Assembly: GCF_014200455.1 (NCBI RefSeq)
Contig: NZ_JACHBW010000001.1
Location: 595,327 to 659,326 of the forward strand
From: Paraburkholderia bannensis
Lineage (GTDB): Bacteria > Pseudomonadota > Gammaproteobacteria > Burkholderiales > Burkholderiaceae
DNA: 64,000 bases
Direction: 5' to 3'
Below are positions 18,907 through 29,260 of this stretch, in pieces. Both the position numbers and the translations under genes were made by a program. Each line of letters starts with the position of its first letter. The stretch's first letter is position 1. The notes under the pieces were generated by a model that did not search any database, was not told the origin of the DNA, and worked only from the letters and a program-made list of their open reading frames with translations.

Positions 18907-19462
18907 AGATTCTTCTTCACCGGGGATAAGTTTCGTGCGGGCTCCGCCGGACCGGCATGCTCTGCCCTTCCAGTAACCGGCTCGCGCAACGCCGCTCGTC
19001 AATCGATTCGCAAGGACGAGCTAGTTTCTACCTATGGAGCGAACCTGCAGTCTGGGCGATACGCCTGCGAGGCGATATAGGAGCAGTCCGAAATCTATGA
19101 ACGCCTATGTCGCACGTGCTCACCCTCTTATCCTGTAAATTGCCGCAATGTCCAACAATCAAGGGACGTCGAATAGCCATCAATCTAAAATTATGCATTC
19201 CAAATCATTTGTAAAAAATGATTCAAAGCGTAAATAAGCGGATTGCTTCTGGAGTGGCACATGCGCGTGCTCAAGCAGCGCAATATAACGAGTTCGATAT
19301 CGCCATCGAATCGTCAATTAAATTTAAAATACGAATTATTAAATTTGTATAAATCGCGCTTTAATTATCATTCTATTCGCGGGCGATTTGCGGTACTTCG
19401 TTGACTTCCGATAATTTCCCGGGCGACATCAGAAAATTCCAATATCGCCTTGGAAGAATCGC
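18907..19462 (-). promoter_or_regulatory. AT-rich gene-free upstream region of the EPS operon
   Basis: There is no credible gene in these 556 bp. From about 19090 the sequence becomes AT-rich, in contrast to the GC-rich gloA gene that follows. It holds several inverted repeats: AATCATTT/AAATGATT at 19203-19223, TTCGAT/ATCGAA at 19293-19310, and AAATTTAA/TTAAATTT at 19320-19346. The promoter of the minus-strand EPS operon must lie here or in the wcaJ leader, but I could not fix a convincing -35/-10 pair. Such AT-rich DNA is a typical target for H-NS/MvaT-like silencers; that is inference. Confidence 0.6.
19203..19223. promoter_or_regulatory. Operator-like inverted repeat upstream of EPS operon
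   Basis: AATCATTT (19203-19210) and AAATGATT (19216-19223) are exact reverse complements around a 5-base centre. The 21-bp span suits a dimeric regulator, and the site lies about 300 bp upstream of wcaJ. No regulator gene is adjacent, and the local AT-richness raises the chance of accidental repeats. Confidence 0.35.
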
Positions 19463-19846
19463 TTACTTCTTCTGAATAAACTCGATCTTGTACCCATCCG
19501 GGTCGGTCACAAATGCGATCACCGTCGTGCCGTGCTTCATCGGGCCGGCTTCGCGCACCACCGTGCCGCCCTGCTCCTTGATCTTCGCGCAGGCGGCATA
19601 GGCGTCTTCCACTTCCACGGCCAGATGGCCGAAGCCCGTGCCGAGGTCGTACGACGGCGTATCCCAGTTATGCGTGAGTTCGATCACCGCGCCGTCGCGC
19701 TCATCGGTGTAGCCCACAAACGCCAGCGTGAACTTGCCATCGGGATAGTCTTCGCGGCGCAGCAGTTTCATGCCGAGCAGTTCGGTATAGAACTTGATCG
19801 AGCGGTCCAGGTCGCCGACCCGGATCATCGTGTGCAAAAGGCGCAT
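19463..19846 (-). CDS. gloA: Lactoylglutathione lyase (glyoxalase I)
   Basis: 127 residues of the VOC superfamily, the normal length of bacterial Ni/Co-type glyoxalase I. It starts [20 protein letters not shown]. The four expected metal ligands are present: His5, Glu in [10 protein letters not shown], His in [11 protein letters not shown], and Glu in [10 protein letters not shown]. It converts the hemithioacetal of methylglyoxal and glutathione to S-lactoylglutathione in the cytosol. Start ATG 19846 has CTGGAG upstream. It reads away from the divergent panE gene and toward the EPS operon, separated from it by the AT-rich stretch. Confidence 0.96.
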   Translation of the reverse strand: MRLLHTMIRVGDLDRSIKFYTELLGMKLLRREDYPDGKFTLAFVGYTDERDGAVIELTHNWDTPSYDLGTGFGHLAVEVEDAYAACAKIKEQGGTVVREAGPMKHGTTVIAFVTDPDGYKIEFIQKK

Positions 19847-20066
19847 GGGGGACTCCAGTGTTTTGCCATCGTCAAAACCGCGACTCTACCAAAATCTTTC
19901 CCGCCCTGCCGAAGCCGACCGGCGCCCGGTCTGGGCCTCGCCCGGCAAACCTGCACGATTTGCTCTAGGATGATCGCCATCCTGAAATGGCCGTGTGCGC
20001 CGCGACGCAACAAGGAACGCCGTGCGGCCGGTTTCGCGAACGACGACAGAAAACATAGGAGTGGAC

Positions 20067-21011
20067 ATGCGGATTCTGGTAGTGGGTGCAGGCGCGACGG
20101 GCGGCTACTTCGGCGGGCGACTCGCTGCCGCCGGGCGCGATGTGACGTTTCTGGTACGCGAGGCACGCGCAGCGCAGTTACGCGCGAACGGTCTCGTGAT
20201 CCGCAGTCCCGCCGGCGGCGATCTGACGCTGCGCGATCCGCAGACGCTCACGCGCGAGACGCTCGCCGCATCCGGCGCACAGCCCTACGATCTCGTGCTG
20301 CTGAGCTGCAAGGCGTACGACCTCGACGACGCGATCGAGTCCTTCGCCGCCGCCGTGGGTCCTGAAACGGTGATCCTGCCCTTGCTCAACGGCATGCGCC
20401 ATCTGGATATCCTGCAGGCACGCTTCGGCACCCAGGCGGTGCTCGGCGGCGTCTGCCTGATCGCCTCGACGCTCAATGAGAAGCGCGAGATCGTCCATCT
20501 GAACGACGCCCATGCGATCACCTTCGGCGAGCTCGGCGGCGGCATCTCGGCGCGCGTGGAAGCCATCAGCGCGGCGTTCAGCAACGCGGGTTTCAACCTG
20601 AAGGCGAGCGAGCGCATCCTGCAGGAGATGTGGGAGAAGTGGGTGTTTCTGGCGTCGCTTGCGGGCAGCACCTGCCTGTTTCGCGCGCCGGTGGGCGTCA
20701 TCGTCGCCACGCCCGATGGTGCAGCGACGGTCGAGCGCCTTTTCTCGGAATGCCGCGCGGTGGCCGCTGAGCACGGCCATGCGGTGCGCGACAGTTTTCT
20801 CGAACGCTCGCGCTCGATGCTGTTCGCGACCGGTTCGACGCTGACTGCCTCCATGCTGCGCGACGTACAGAACGGTTCGCGCATCGAGGCGGACCACATC
20901 CTCGGCGATCTGATCCGCCGCGGCGGCGCGGCGCAACGCGCGTCGGGCGAGCTGTCGGTGCTGCGCATCGTCTACAGCCAACTCAAGGCTTACGAGGCGC
21001 AGCGCGCTTAA
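20067..21011 (+). CDS. panE: 2-dehydropantoate 2-reductase family protein
   Basis: 314 residues of the ketopantoate reductase family. The N-terminal Rossmann site is MRILVVGAGATGGYFGGRLA. The catalytic-type Lys lies in LLSCKAYDLDDAI, and the C-terminal helical domain contains EKWVFLASLAGSTCLFRAP and the substrate region NGSRIEADHILGDL. It reduces 2-dehydropantoate with NADPH in pantothenate synthesis, although Burkholderia-type genomes often carry several paralogues with other 2-oxo acid roles. The start is ATG 20067 with AGGAGTGGAC just upstream; the frame open from 19995 is not needed. It is convergent with ksgA. Confidence 0.85.
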   Translation: MRILVVGAGATGGYFGGRLAAAGRDVTFLVREARAAQLRANGLVIRSPAGGDLTLRDPQTLTRETLAASGAQPYDLVLLSCKAYDLDDAIESFAAAVGPETVILPLLNGMRHLDILQARFGTQAVLGGVCLIASTLNEKREIVHLNDAHAITFGELGGGISARVEAISAAFSNAGFNLKASERILQEMWEKWVFLASLAGSTCLFRAPVGVIVATPDGAATVERLFSECRAVAAEHGHAVRDSFLERSRSMLFATGSTLTASMLRDVQNGSRIEADHILGDLIRRGGAAQRASGELSVLRIVYSQLKAYEAQRA

Positions 21012-21026
21012 ACCTTGCCTGAGGCA

Positions 21027-21053
21027 AAGCGGCGCTTTATTCCGGCGCCGCTT
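21027..21053. terminator. Possible shared stem-loop between panE and ksgA
   Basis: AAGCGGCGC (21027-21035) and GCGCCGCTT (21045-21053) form a perfect 9-bp stem with a 9-base loop between two convergent genes. The right arm overlaps the last codons of ksgA. There is no long T-run on either strand, so efficient intrinsic termination is uncertain. Confidence 0.4.
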
Positions 21054-21876
21054 GTTCCAGCGCTTGCGCCACGCGCACGTACTCTTCCACCGGCACGTCT
21101 TCCGCGCGGCGCTGCAGATCGAAGCCCAGCGCGTCGAAATCCACGCGCTCGCGGTAATCAGCGAGCGTATTGCGCAGCATCTTGCGACGCTGCGAGAACG
21201 CCGCCGTCACCATCTCGCCCAGAATCGCGGCATCCACCTTGGGCAGTTCATGCGGCGCAAACGGAATCATGCGCACGATCGCCGAATCCACCTTCGGCGG
21301 CGGCTGGAACGACTCGGGCGGCACGTCCAGCACCTTGTCCATCACGTAGCGGTACTGGAGCATCACCGTCAGACGGCTGAATGCCTTGGTGCCCGGCTCC
21401 GCGATCATGCGCTCGACCACTTCGTTTTGCAGCATGAAATGCTGGTCGATCACGCGCTCCGCGAAGGAAGCGAGGTGGAACAGCAGCGGGCTGGAAATGT
21501 TGTACGGCAGGTTGCCGACGATGCGCAGCGACGGCTTGTCGCCCGGAGCCGCCAGCGAACCGAAATCGAACGCGAGCGCGTCGCCTGCATGCAGTTCGAG
21601 CAGCGGCCCGAACTTCTTCGTGAGTCGCCCGATCAGATCGCGGTCCAGTTCCACCGCATGCAGCGGCGCTTCTGGCGTCGACAGGCGCCCGATCAGCGGC
21701 TCGGTGAGCGCGCCCAGACCCGGGCCGATCTCGACCATGCGTTCGCCGCGTTGCGGGCGAATGATGTCGACAATCGAGTCGATAATATGCGTATCGACGA
21801 GAAAGTTCTGGCCAAAGCGCTTGCGCGCGAAGTGGCCCTGGTGCTGCTTGCTGCTTGCTTTGCTGCTATTGGACAT
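21037..21876 (-). CDS. ksgA: 16S rRNA (adenine1518/1519-N6,N6)-dimethyltransferase
   Basis: 279 residues of the RsmA/KsgA family. It has the conserved start [14 protein letters not shown] motif [16 protein letters not shown], and motif [16 protein letters not shown]. It dimethylates two adjacent adenines in the 3' hairpin of 16S rRNA during 30S maturation; loss gives kasugamycin resistance. The gene follows pdxA with 9 bp between them and closes the lptD-surA-pdxA-ksgA series, the same order as in enterobacteria. ATG 21876 is the natural start. Confidence 0.97.
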   Translation of the reverse strand: MSNSSKASSKQHQGHFARKRFGQNFLVDTHIIDSIVDIIRPQRGERMVEIGPGLGALTEPLIGRLSTPEAPLHAVELDRDLIGRLTKKFGPLLELHAGDALAFDFGSLAAPGDKPSLRIVGNLPYNISSPLLFHLASFAERVIDQHFMLQNEVVERMIAEPGTKAFSRLTVMLQYRYVMDKVLDVPPESFQPPPKVDSAIVRMIPFAPHELPKVDAAILGEMVTAAFSQRRKMLRNTLADYRERVDFDALGFDLQRRAEDVPVEEYVRVAQALEQAAPE

Positions 21877-21885
21877 CTTGATCTT

Positions 21886-22911
21886 CTATTGAATGGCGCG
21901 ACGGTGGCGCGCCATCGAAACTGCGGTGTCGATGGCGGCGATCAGGCTGCCCGCGTCCGCACGGCCCGTACCGGCGAGGTCGAGCGCGGTGCCATGATCG
22001 ACCGAGGTGCGCACGATCGGCAGGCCCAAGGTCACGTTGATGCCTTCGCCGAACGTCGCGTATTTCAGGACCGGCAGGCCCTGGTCGTGGAACATCGCCA
22101 GCACGCAGTCGGCCTCGTTGAGATAACGCGGCTGGAACAGCGTGTCGGCGGGATACGGGCCGCGCGCATCGATGCCTTCTGCCGCGGCTTTGGCGAGCGC
22201 CGGCGAGATGGTGTCGATTTCCTCGCGGCCCAGATAACCGTTTTCGCCCGCGTGCGGGTTCAGGCCGGTCACCAGGATGCGCGGCGTGGGCACGCCGAAG
22301 TGCTGACGCAGATCGCGATTGACGATGCGCAACGTCTCCAGCAGGCCGTCGACGGTGATGGCGGCGCAGACGTCCTTGAGCGGCAGATGCGTGGTCGCCA
22401 GCGCGACGCGCAAGGGCCGGGCACCCGTGCCCGCCAGCATCATCACCACGCGCGGCGTGTGGGTGCGCTCGGCGAGATATTCGGTGTGGCCGGTAAAGGG
22501 CACGCCAGCGTCGTTGATCGTGCTCTTTTGCAGCGGCGCGGTGACGATGGCGTCGAATTCCTGAGCCACGGCGCCGTCGATCGCACGGTCGAGCAGTGCG
22601 AGCACGTAAGGACCGTTGGCGGCGTCGAGCTTACCGGCCCTGGCGGGCGCGGCAAGCGCCAGATGTTCGATGCTCACCTTCTGGGGCGTCTGCAAGGCGG
22701 TCAGATCGACGCCCACTGCGCCAGCGCGCGCCTCAAGCAACGCGCGGTCGCCGAGTACGACGAATTCGGCATCCGGCCAGTGCGCCGAAGCACCTGCCAG
22801 CGCCGCCAGCGTCAGCTCGGGGCCGACACCGGCCGGCTCGCCAGTGGTGATGGCAATGCGGATCGGCCGCGGTCCCCGCGGCGCTGAAGACGAAGATGCG
22901 GGGACATTCAC
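21886..22911 (-). CDS. pdxA: 4-hydroxythreonine-4-phosphate dehydrogenase
   Basis: 341 residues of the PdxA family. Motifs include [18 protein letters not shown] at the N-terminus, the metal-binding His in [30 protein letters not shown], and [17 protein letters not shown]. It oxidises 4-phosphohydroxy-L-threonine with NAD in the deoxyxylulose-5-phosphate-dependent route to pyridoxal phosphate. The start is GTG 22911, supported by AAAGGAA about 7 bases upstream; no in-frame ATG is close. It lies between surA and ksgA in a probable operon. Confidence 0.96.
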   Translation of the reverse strand: MNVPASSSSAPRGPRPIRIAITTGEPAGVGPELTLAALAGASAHWPDAEFVVLGDRALLEARAGAVGVDLTALQTPQKVSIEHLALAAPARAGKLDAANGPYVLALLDRAIDGAVAQEFDAIVTAPLQKSTINDAGVPFTGHTEYLAERTHTPRVVMMLAGTGARPLRVALATTHLPLKDVCAAITVDGLLETLRIVNRDLRQHFGVPTPRILVTGLNPHAGENGYLGREEIDTISPALAKAAAEGIDARGPYPADTLFQPRYLNEADCVLAMFHDQGLPVLKYATFGEGINVTLGLPIVRTSVDHGTALDLAGTGRADAGSLIAAIDTAVSMARHRRAIQ

Positions 22912-22933
22912 GGCGCGGTTCCTTTCAGGCGGA

Positions 22934-24298
22934 TCAGTGTTGCTGCGGCGGCGTCATGCCGCTGATCTTGTAGTCGACATAGGCCGTGTCGCGAAGCTGG
23001 CGCAGCCAGTCGGCGTAAGCCTGTTCGGCCTTGCGCTGGCCGATGGCCTGGCGCGCGAGATCCATCTGCTGCGCAACCGAGCCTTCCGCTTCGCGGCGGC
23101 CCAGCACCTGGATCAGGTGGTAGCCGTATTCGGTGCGCACCGGCTCGCTCAACTGGCCGTCCTGCAGCGTGTTCATGGCGCGCTCGAATTCAGGCACCGT
23201 TTCGCCCGGGCTGATCCAGCCGAGGTCGCCGCCCTGCGAGGCCGAACCGTCCTGCGAGTAGGTCCGCGCGAACTTGGCGAAGTCGCCGCCCGCCGCCACT
23301 TCGCGACGGATTTCCAGCAGCTTCTGGCGTGCCTGCGGTTCCGACATGCCGTCGCCCACGCGCAGCAGGATGTGGCGCACGTGCGTCTGCGTGAGCTGCG
23401 GCGCAGCGGCGCTCGTGCCCTGGCCCTGACGGCGCTCAACCAGACGGACGATTTCAAAGCCGTCGTTGGTGCGAATCACGGCCGGATTCACTTCGCCCGG
23501 ACGCAGCGTGGAAGCCGCCGTCACCCATTCGGGCGGCAGCTTCGACGGCGACAGGAAGCCCATGTCGCCGCCCTTGCTCGCGTCGGCGGCTTGCGAATTC
23601 GACTTCGCGAGGCTAGAGAATTTGCTGCCCGACTGCGCTTCCTTGAGCAGCGCATTGGCCTTCTTCTGCGCGGCTTCGATGTCGGTTTCCGACGCGTTCA
23701 GCGGCGCCTTGATGAAGATGTGCTCGAAGTGCAGGTCGCTTTGCTGACCGGCGTTCGGGCCGCGCTGGCTGGCGATGTAGTTCGCGACTTCGGCGTCAGA
23801 CACCGAGATCTTGCTGTCCACTTCCTTCTCGCGCAGCTTCGAGAGCGTGAGTTCCGTGCGCGCGTCCTTCGTGAAGGTCGCCCACGGCACACCGGCAGCT
23901 TCGATGCGCGTGCGGTAGGTATTCAGATCCATGCCGTTGGATTGCGCGAGGCGCTCGAGCGTGCGGTTGACCGCCGCGTCGTCGACGGTGATGCCGTCTT
24001 CCCTGGCTTTCTGGAGCTGGATGCGTTCGAGCACCATCTGGTTGAGCACCTGGGCGCGCAACTGGTCCGACGGCGGGATCGGTGCGTTTTGCTGCGTCAG
24101 GCGGCGCGAGATGAGCGCAACGCGCTCGTCGAGCTCACGCTGCGTGATCACGCCGTCGTTGACGACGGCGGCGATCAGATCGACCGTCTGGCCGCTGCCG
24201 CTCGTCGAAAGCTGCTGCGCGTAGGCCGGGGCTGCCGGCATCATGCCTGCGACGGCGAAGAGACTCGCAGCGTACGCTGCCAGGCGAAGCTTTTTCAT
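22934..24298 (-). CDS. surA: Periplasmic chaperone / peptidyl-prolyl isomerase SurA
   Basis: About 454 residues. A signal peptide ([20 protein letters not shown], cleavage after APAYA) precedes the SurA N-terminal domain ([20 protein letters not shown]). Two parvulin domains follow: [15 protein letters not shown]... with [14 protein letters not shown], and [18 protein letters not shown] with [15 protein letters not shown]. It escorts outer-membrane proteins, including LptD, to the BAM complex. The start is ATG 24298; GTG 24307 is three codons earlier and its GTGGGA could act as the ribosome site. It follows lptD, its likely client, by 119 bp. Confidence 0.96.
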   Translation of the reverse strand: MKKLRLAAYAASLFAVAGMMPAAPAYAQQLSTSGSGQTVDLIAAVVNDGVITQRELDERVALISRRLTQQNAPIPPSDQLRAQVLNQMVLERIQLQKAREDGITVDDAAVNRTLERLAQSNGMDLNTYRTRIEAAGVPWATFTKDARTELTLSKLREKEVDSKISVSDAEVANYIASQRGPNAGQQSDLHFEHIFIKAPLNASETDIEAAQKKANALLKEAQSGSKFSSLAKSNSQAADASKGGDMGFLSPSKLPPEWVTAASTLRPGEVNPAVIRTNDGFEIVRLVERRQGQGTSAAAPQLTQTHVRHILLRVGDGMSEPQARQKLLEIRREVAAGGDFAKFARTYSQDGSASQGGDLGWISPGETVPEFERAMNTLQDGQLSEPVRTEYGYHLIQVLGRREAEGSVAQQMDLARQAIGQRKAEQAYADWLRQLRDTAYVDYKISGMTPPQQH

Positions 24299-24417
24299 GA
24301 TTCCCACAGATACTCCAAAGTTGGCGGGCAGCTTCGCCCGTCTCTAAGCACCGACCCGCGCTGCACCGGCTTGCGGCGATTCGAACTGTCGAAAAGCCGC
24401 ATCAGCCGGATCACGCG

Positions 24418-26805
24418 TTATTGATAATCCGTGAATCGCGACGGCGCCGGCGGCTGGCCGGGCAGCTGCGTGTAACCCGGCACGCCGGCACGGAAGGCTG
24501 CAACCAGACCGTTGTCCACGTTCGACAGGCCCTTGAGCGTGAGCTGCGCAAGGAAACGCGTTGCCGAGTTGTTGCCGCCTGTCGTATTGATCCCGTTCGC
24601 GTAGCGCTGGATACCGATGCCCAGCGCCCAGCAATCGGCGTCGTACTGCATGCCGAGCAGACCGTCGACGATCTTGTGTCCGTTCAGATCGTAGTTGAAA
24701 CGCCCCACCGCGAACACCCGATGCGAGAACGGCCATTGAGCCGAAATCAGAATCTGGTTGATCGGCTGGTTGTCCAGCGTACTGCTGTTCTCGCGCGTGT
24801 AGCGGTACGCGACATTCAGCACGCGGCTCGGCCCCGGGCTATAGCCGAAACCGACGCTCGCTTTCTCCAGCCGGTTATCGTCCGCATTATATTGGAACGC
24901 AGTTTCCGACGCGAAACCGCCCCCGATCTTCAGCGACATGCCGGCGATCAGGTCGGAATGCGCCGCGCCCGTGGTCGACGGGTCCCCCGTCAGCGTCACG
25001 CGCTGGTCGCGGAAGTAGTACTGCTGCGCCAGCACGAAGCGCGCGCGCTCGTCGCCCGAGGCCGCGTCGATAAAGCGCGTCGTCAGGGCGGCGGTGATGC
25101 GGTTCGCGTCCGCGATACGGTCGTCGCCGACGAAGGTATTCGGCGTGAAGATTTCCGCGAGCCCGAAGTCGGCTTCCGCTGTATCGAACAACGGTGCGTC
25201 CACCTGGTTGCGATACGGCGTGTACACGTAGTACAGGCGCGGCTCCAGGGTCTGGATGTAATCCGTGCCGAAAATGCGCACCGAGCGGTCGAACACCAGC
25301 CCCGTATCGAAGCTGAAGGTCGGAATCGACTCAGTGAAGCTCTTGGGCGTGCCTGCGGGCGAACCGAAGGTCGTGCCGGACGCGCCGATGTTGCTCAGGT
25401 TGTACGACGCGAAGTGCCATTGCACCTTTGGCGTGACGAAGTAACCCGGCCCCGTGAGCGAGTACGACAGATACGGATTGAAGACAACGCGGTCGCCTTC
25501 GGTCGCGTCGGCCGTGGTGATGCGAAAGCGCGAGTAGTCGGCTTCCGCGCCGTAGTCGAAGCCATCGACGTTGAACTTCGCGTACTTCACGTTCAGTTCG
25601 GGCTCGCGGCCATACGGCGCGATCGACGGTGCAAGCGTCTGCCAGTGCTGCCAGCGTCCGAGCACGGACCACGGACCGTTGTTGTACGTGACGCCCGCTT
25701 CCTGCTGATACAGCATCTGCGTGCCGTTCAGGAACTGGTTGGCGGGCGAAGCGAGGTCTTCCGGATAGGTGTTGTCCGAGACCTTGTTGTAGTAGATGTA
25801 ACCGCCGAACCCGTTGCCGAAGTTCTGGTTGTGCTGGATGAACAGCGCGTAGCGGTTGGTCTTCGTGATCGCGTCGTCGGGCAGGAACGTGCCGGTGATC
25901 GAGCCCGAGTAATTGGTCGACAGATACCGGTAGGTGCCTTGCAGGAACACGCCGCGCTTCGAGATCAGCTCGGGCGTGAACGTGAAGTCGCGGTTCGGCG
26001 CGATGTTGAAGTAATACGGCAGCGAAATTTCGTAGCCGTTGGTCGAGCTCACCGAGAACGTCGGCGGCAACAGGCCGCTGCGGCGGTCGCCCGACAGCGG
26101 GAACGAAATCCACGGGCTGGCGAAGATCGGCATGCCCTGGAAGAACAGCACGCTGTTGTGTGCGACGCCTTCGTCGGCGCCGGTATCGAAGTCGAACTCG
26201 GTGCCTTTGATGTACCACGCCGGGTCGGTCGAGCACTGGCAGGCCGTGTAGGTGCCGTTGGTGAGCACCGAGCGCTCGTTGTCGAGCATGTCCGCGCGCT
26301 CGGCGCTGCCCGAGCCGCCCGTGACCGCGAAGTGATACTTCGGCGTGGTCATGAAGCCTTCGTTGGCTTCGACTTTCAGGTGCGCTTCGGGGCCGGCGAA
26401 ACTCGCGCCGTTCTGCACCACCACCACCTGGCCGTAAGCATCGGCCATGTCGGTGTCTTCGTCGTAGTGGAGTGCATCGCCCTTGACGATGTTGGTGCCC
26501 TGGCGCAGCTCGGCCGCGCCCTTGACGGCGGCGTCGGTGCCCGACGTGCCGGTGGTCGAATCGCCGAGTACGAAGGTTGCCGGATGCTGGCCCGGCGCGT
26601 TGGGCGTGTCGACTAACTGGGGAGCCAAGCGCAGGCTCCACGCGTCATCCAGCCGCTCGGCCTGCGCGGCTGCGCCCGAGAGCTGGGCGTGCGCGAACGC
26701 GGGCATGAAGCCCGGCACGGCCACGAGTGCCGCGATGAGCCGCCGCTTGCCCGGCACGCCGTCGTCACTGTTGGAGATCGTCTGGAAAAACTGTCTGGGC
26801 GGCAT
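24418..26805 (-). CDS. lptD: LPS-assembly outer-membrane protein LptD
   Basis: 795 residues. A signal sequence ends near FMPAFAHA. The N-terminal OstA/LptA-like domain ([20 protein letters not shown]) is followed by a large C-terminal beta-barrel (for example [19 protein letters not shown]). Cysteines that could form the LptD disulfides are visible: a CQC pair in [11 protein letters not shown] and a C-terminal one in [13 protein letters not shown]. With LptE it inserts lipopolysaccharide into the outer leaflet. It heads the surA-pdxA-ksgA series and is transcribed divergently from amgK across 257 bp. Confidence 0.96.
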   Translation of the reverse strand: MPPRQFFQTISNSDDGVPGKRRLIAALVAVPGFMPAFAHAQLSGAAAQAERLDDAWSLRLAPQLVDTPNAPGQHPATFVLGDSTTGTSGTDAAVKGAAELRQGTNIVKGDALHYDEDTDMADAYGQVVVVQNGASFAGPEAHLKVEANEGFMTTPKYHFAVTGGSGSAERADMLDNERSVLTNGTYTACQCSTDPAWYIKGTEFDFDTGADEGVAHNSVLFFQGMPIFASPWISFPLSGDRRSGLLPPTFSVSSTNGYEISLPYYFNIAPNRDFTFTPELISKRGVFLQGTYRYLSTNYSGSITGTFLPDDAITKTNRYALFIQHNQNFGNGFGGYIYYNKVSDNTYPEDLASPANQFLNGTQMLYQQEAGVTYNNGPWSVLGRWQHWQTLAPSIAPYGREPELNVKYAKFNVDGFDYGAEADYSRFRITTADATEGDRVVFNPYLSYSLTGPGYFVTPKVQWHFASYNLSNIGASGTTFGSPAGTPKSFTESIPTFSFDTGLVFDRSVRIFGTDYIQTLEPRLYYVYTPYRNQVDAPLFDTAEADFGLAEIFTPNTFVGDDRIADANRITAALTTRFIDAASGDERARFVLAQQYYFRDQRVTLTGDPSTTGAAHSDLIAGMSLKIGGGFASETAFQYNADDNRLEKASVGFGYSPGPSRVLNVAYRYTRENSSTLDNQPINQILISAQWPFSHRVFAVGRFNYDLNGHKIVDGLLGMQYDADCWALGIGIQRYANGINTTGGNNSATRFLAQLTLKGLSNVDNGLVAAFRAGVPGYTQLPGQPPAPSRFTDYQ

Positions 26806-27062
26806 GTATGGTTTTGGCGTATCGGCCCGGCCGGCTGCCCATGAGGCCTGCCCCGCCGGCGTCCGGCGCGCTCCGGGCGAGAAACCGGAGCCGCGTCGAT
26901 CAGGGCAAGGTTGCGCGCATTTATTTACAATTCATCGAACGATGGACTGAAGATAAGTGCGGCAGGCGAACCGTCATGCAGGCTTTGGCGCGAGTCGCGT
27001 CAAAAAAGTCGTGGGGTATTATATGGCAAGACGTTGATCCACTGATTTTGCCTCTGGTTTAC

Positions 27063-28112
27063 ATGACCTTCTCCGTGCCGTCCTCCCCTGCCGACGCCCG
27101 CCGCGACCAGCTCGCCGCCTGGCTTGCCGGCCACGCCGCCACCTACGCCCTGGACCTTGCCACGCTCGCCCCGGCCTCCGCCGACGCGAGCTTCCGGCGC
27201 TACTTCCGCCTCGCAAGCGCAGGCGGGCACGGCGCGACGCTGATCGCCGTGGACGCCCCGCCGCCGGAAAAGTGCCGCGAATTCGTCGAAGTCGCCGGTC
27301 TGCTCGACGCTGCGGGCGTGCATGTGCCGCGCGTGCTCGAAGTCGATCTGGACGCCGGTTTCATGCTGGTGACCGATCTGGGCACCGCGCCCTATCTCCC
27401 GGCGCTCGTCGAAGCCGGCCCCGGGCCGCGCTCGCGCGAGCTGATGCGCGACGCCATCGACGCGCTGATCCGCTTCCAGGCAAGCTCGCGCGAAGGCGTG
27501 CTGCCGCCCTTCGACGAAGCCTTCCTGCGCCGCGAGATGGAGCTGATGCCGGAGTGGTATCTGGAACGGCATCTGGGCCGCAAGATCGACGACGCCACCC
27601 GTGCGATGCTCGACCGCACCTTCGCGCTGCTGATCGCCAGCGCGCGATCGCAGCCGCAGGTGTTCATGCTGCGCGATTACATGCCGCGCAACCTGATGAT
27701 CGCGACGCCCAACCCGGGCGTGCTCGACTTCCAGGACGCCGTGTACGGACCGATCACCTACGACATCGCCTCGCTGATGCGCGACGCCTTCCTGAGCTGG
27801 GACGAGGAGTTCGAGCTCGACTGCTTCGTAAGCTACTGGGAGCGAGCGAAGAAGGCCGGCTTGCCGGTCGATCCGGATTTCGGCGAGTTCTACCGCCAGC
27901 TCGAATGGATGGGGCTTCAGCGGCACATCAAGGTGCTGGGGCTGTTTTGCCGCATCAACTATCGCGATAACAAGCCGCACTACATGGCGGACCTGCCGCG
28001 CTTTCTGGATTACGCGAGCAAGGTTTCGCACCGTTATCGTCCGCTTGCGCCGTTTGCGCGTTTTCTCGACGAGCTGCGTGGCACGCAGACCGAAACCGGC
28101 TATACCTTCTGA
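27063..28112 (+). CDS. amgK: Anomeric MurNAc/GlcNAc kinase (aminoglycoside phosphotransferase family)
   Basis: 349 residues of the APH-like kinase family. It has PASADASFRRYFRLAS (nucleotide-binding region), the catalytic loop FMLRDYMPRNLMIA, and the metal-binding LDFQDAVYGPITYDIASLM. AmgK phosphorylates the anomeric hydroxyl of N-acetylmuramic acid as part of a peptidoglycan recycling route known in Pseudomonas that bypasses de novo UDP-MurNAc synthesis and lowers fosfomycin sensitivity. The start is ATG 27063; the frame open to 26808 is a read-through of the intergenic DNA. The immediate murU neighbour makes the assignment firm. Confidence 0.9.
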   Translation: MTFSVPSSPADARRDQLAAWLAGHAATYALDLATLAPASADASFRRYFRLASAGGHGATLIAVDAPPPEKCREFVEVAGLLDAAGVHVPRVLEVDLDAGFMLVTDLGTAPYLPALVEAGPGPRSRELMRDAIDALIRFQASSREGVLPPFDEAFLRREMELMPEWYLERHLGRKIDDATRAMLDRTFALLIASARSQPQVFMLRDYMPRNLMIATPNPGVLDFQDAVYGPITYDIASLMRDAFLSWDEEFELDCFVSYWERAKKAGLPVDPDFGEFYRQLEWMGLQRHIKVLGLFCRINYRDNKPHYMADLPRFLDYASKVSHRYRPLAPFARFLDELRGTQTETGYTF

Positions 28113-28142
28113 GCGTTTTCAATTCATGACGAGGACGAACCC

Positions 28143-28853
28143 ATGACGCACGCCCGCACGGCGATGATCTTCGCCGCCGGACGCGGCGAGCGCATGCGCC
28201 CGCTCACCGATACCTGTCCCAAGCCGATGCTCGAAGCGGGCGGCAAACCCCTGATCGTCTGGCAGATCGAGCGGCTGGCTGCGGCGGGCTATAGGCGCAT
28301 TGTCATTAACCATGCGTGGCTGGGGGATCGGATTGAGGCGGCGCTGGGTGATGGCGAGCGATATGGTGTGCGGCTGCTTTACTCTGCCGAGCGCGATGCG
28401 CTGGAGACGGCTGGAGGTATTGCGCAGGCGCTGCCGTTACTTGAGCGCGCTGGCGCGCCGTGCGTGTTTCTTGCTGTCGCCGGGGATGTGTTTAGCGACT
28501 TCGATTTCGCGCGGCTGGATGAGCCGGCTGCGGCGCTCGCCGCGCGCGATGAGCCGGGAATGCATCTGGTGATGGTGCCGAATCCTGCGTTTCATCCTCG
28601 TGGAGACTTCGCGCTGGGGGCTGATGGAGTCCTTTCTGCTGATGGCGCGGTGCGCTACACGTTTGGCAGTATCGGGCTGTATGACACGCGGATGTTTCGG
28701 GATATCGAGCCTGGGACTAAATGCGCGCTCACGCCTTACTACAAGGCAGCGATTGCCGCGCGGCGCGCTACCGGCGAACTTTTTGAAGGGCGCTGGGAAA
28801 ATGTTGGGACGGTGGCGCAGTTGGCTGCGCTTGATGCCGAACTTCGCCGTTGA
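28143..28853 (+). CDS. murU: N-acetylmuramate alpha-1-phosphate uridylyltransferase
   Basis: 236 residues of the sugar nucleotidyltransferase family. The signature AMIFAAGRGERMRPLTDTCP includes the pyrophosphorylase loop and its Arg/Lys, followed by PKPMLEAGGKPLIVWQIE and the metal-binding VAGDVFSDFD. MurU converts MurNAc-1-phosphate, the AmgK product, to UDP-MurNAc. It starts 30 bp after amgK with GAGGA upstream, so the two form an operon. The downstream side is bounded by the inverted-repeat element starting near 28883. Confidence 0.92.
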   Translation: MTHARTAMIFAAGRGERMRPLTDTCPKPMLEAGGKPLIVWQIERLAAAGYRRIVINHAWLGDRIEAALGDGERYGVRLLYSAERDALETAGGIAQALPLLERAGAPCVFLAVAGDVFSDFDFARLDEPAAALAARDEPGMHLVMVPNPAFHPRGDFALGADGVLSADGAVRYTFGSIGLYDTRMFRDIEPGTKCALTPYYKAAIAARRATGELFEGRWENVGTVAQLAALDAELRR

Positions 28854-28882
28854 TGGCGGTGTGGGCGTTTCCTTGTGATCTA

Positions 28883-28976
28883 GTCGGTATGCAAGCGTTG
28901 CCCCTGTGCGGGGCGGCACTTACTTTCTTTGCCGCGGCAAAGAAAGCTAAGCAAAGAAAGCCGCTCACACCGCTAG
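28883..28976 (+). repeat. Left terminal inverted repeat
   Basis: It pairs with 29261-29354. The best-conserved block is GCGTTGCCCCTGTGCGGGGC followed by GGCAC, then the 22-bp palindrome at 28924-28945 (half-site TTTCTTTGCCG), then AAAGAAAGCCGCTCA. The two arms differ mainly in the short spacers around the palindrome. Confidence 0.7.
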
Positions 28977-29260
28977 AGTGACGCCGTCCACCACGCGCCT
29001 TCAAGCAAAGTGGTGACTGGGCATTGCTCGCATCTCTCGCCCACAATCGGAGTGACAAGGCAGTCATTCATCCCGTTGCTCGCTGCGCTCGCAACGGTTC
29101 GGTATGCGAAGGAAATCGCAAACCTTCGGTTTTGGCTATGCCCCACGGGGCGCTTGCGCCCCCGGATGTGCGGGCGTCACCACTCCGTCATTGGGCGCGT
29201 GGTGCGGGCGCTGCCCGGGCGCCACTCTGTTTATAGGCTGTGGGTGTACCGCGAAGCACT

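Noticed and set aside
19255..19272. TGGCAC followed by GTGC on the plus strand, resembling a sigma-54 -24/-12 site
   Set aside because: The -12 element does not match TTGC at the required spacing, and the strand points away from the EPS operon.
24421..26616. 731-codon plus-strand frame opposite lptD
   Set aside because: LptD is unambiguous on the minus strand; this frame is the complementary shadow.
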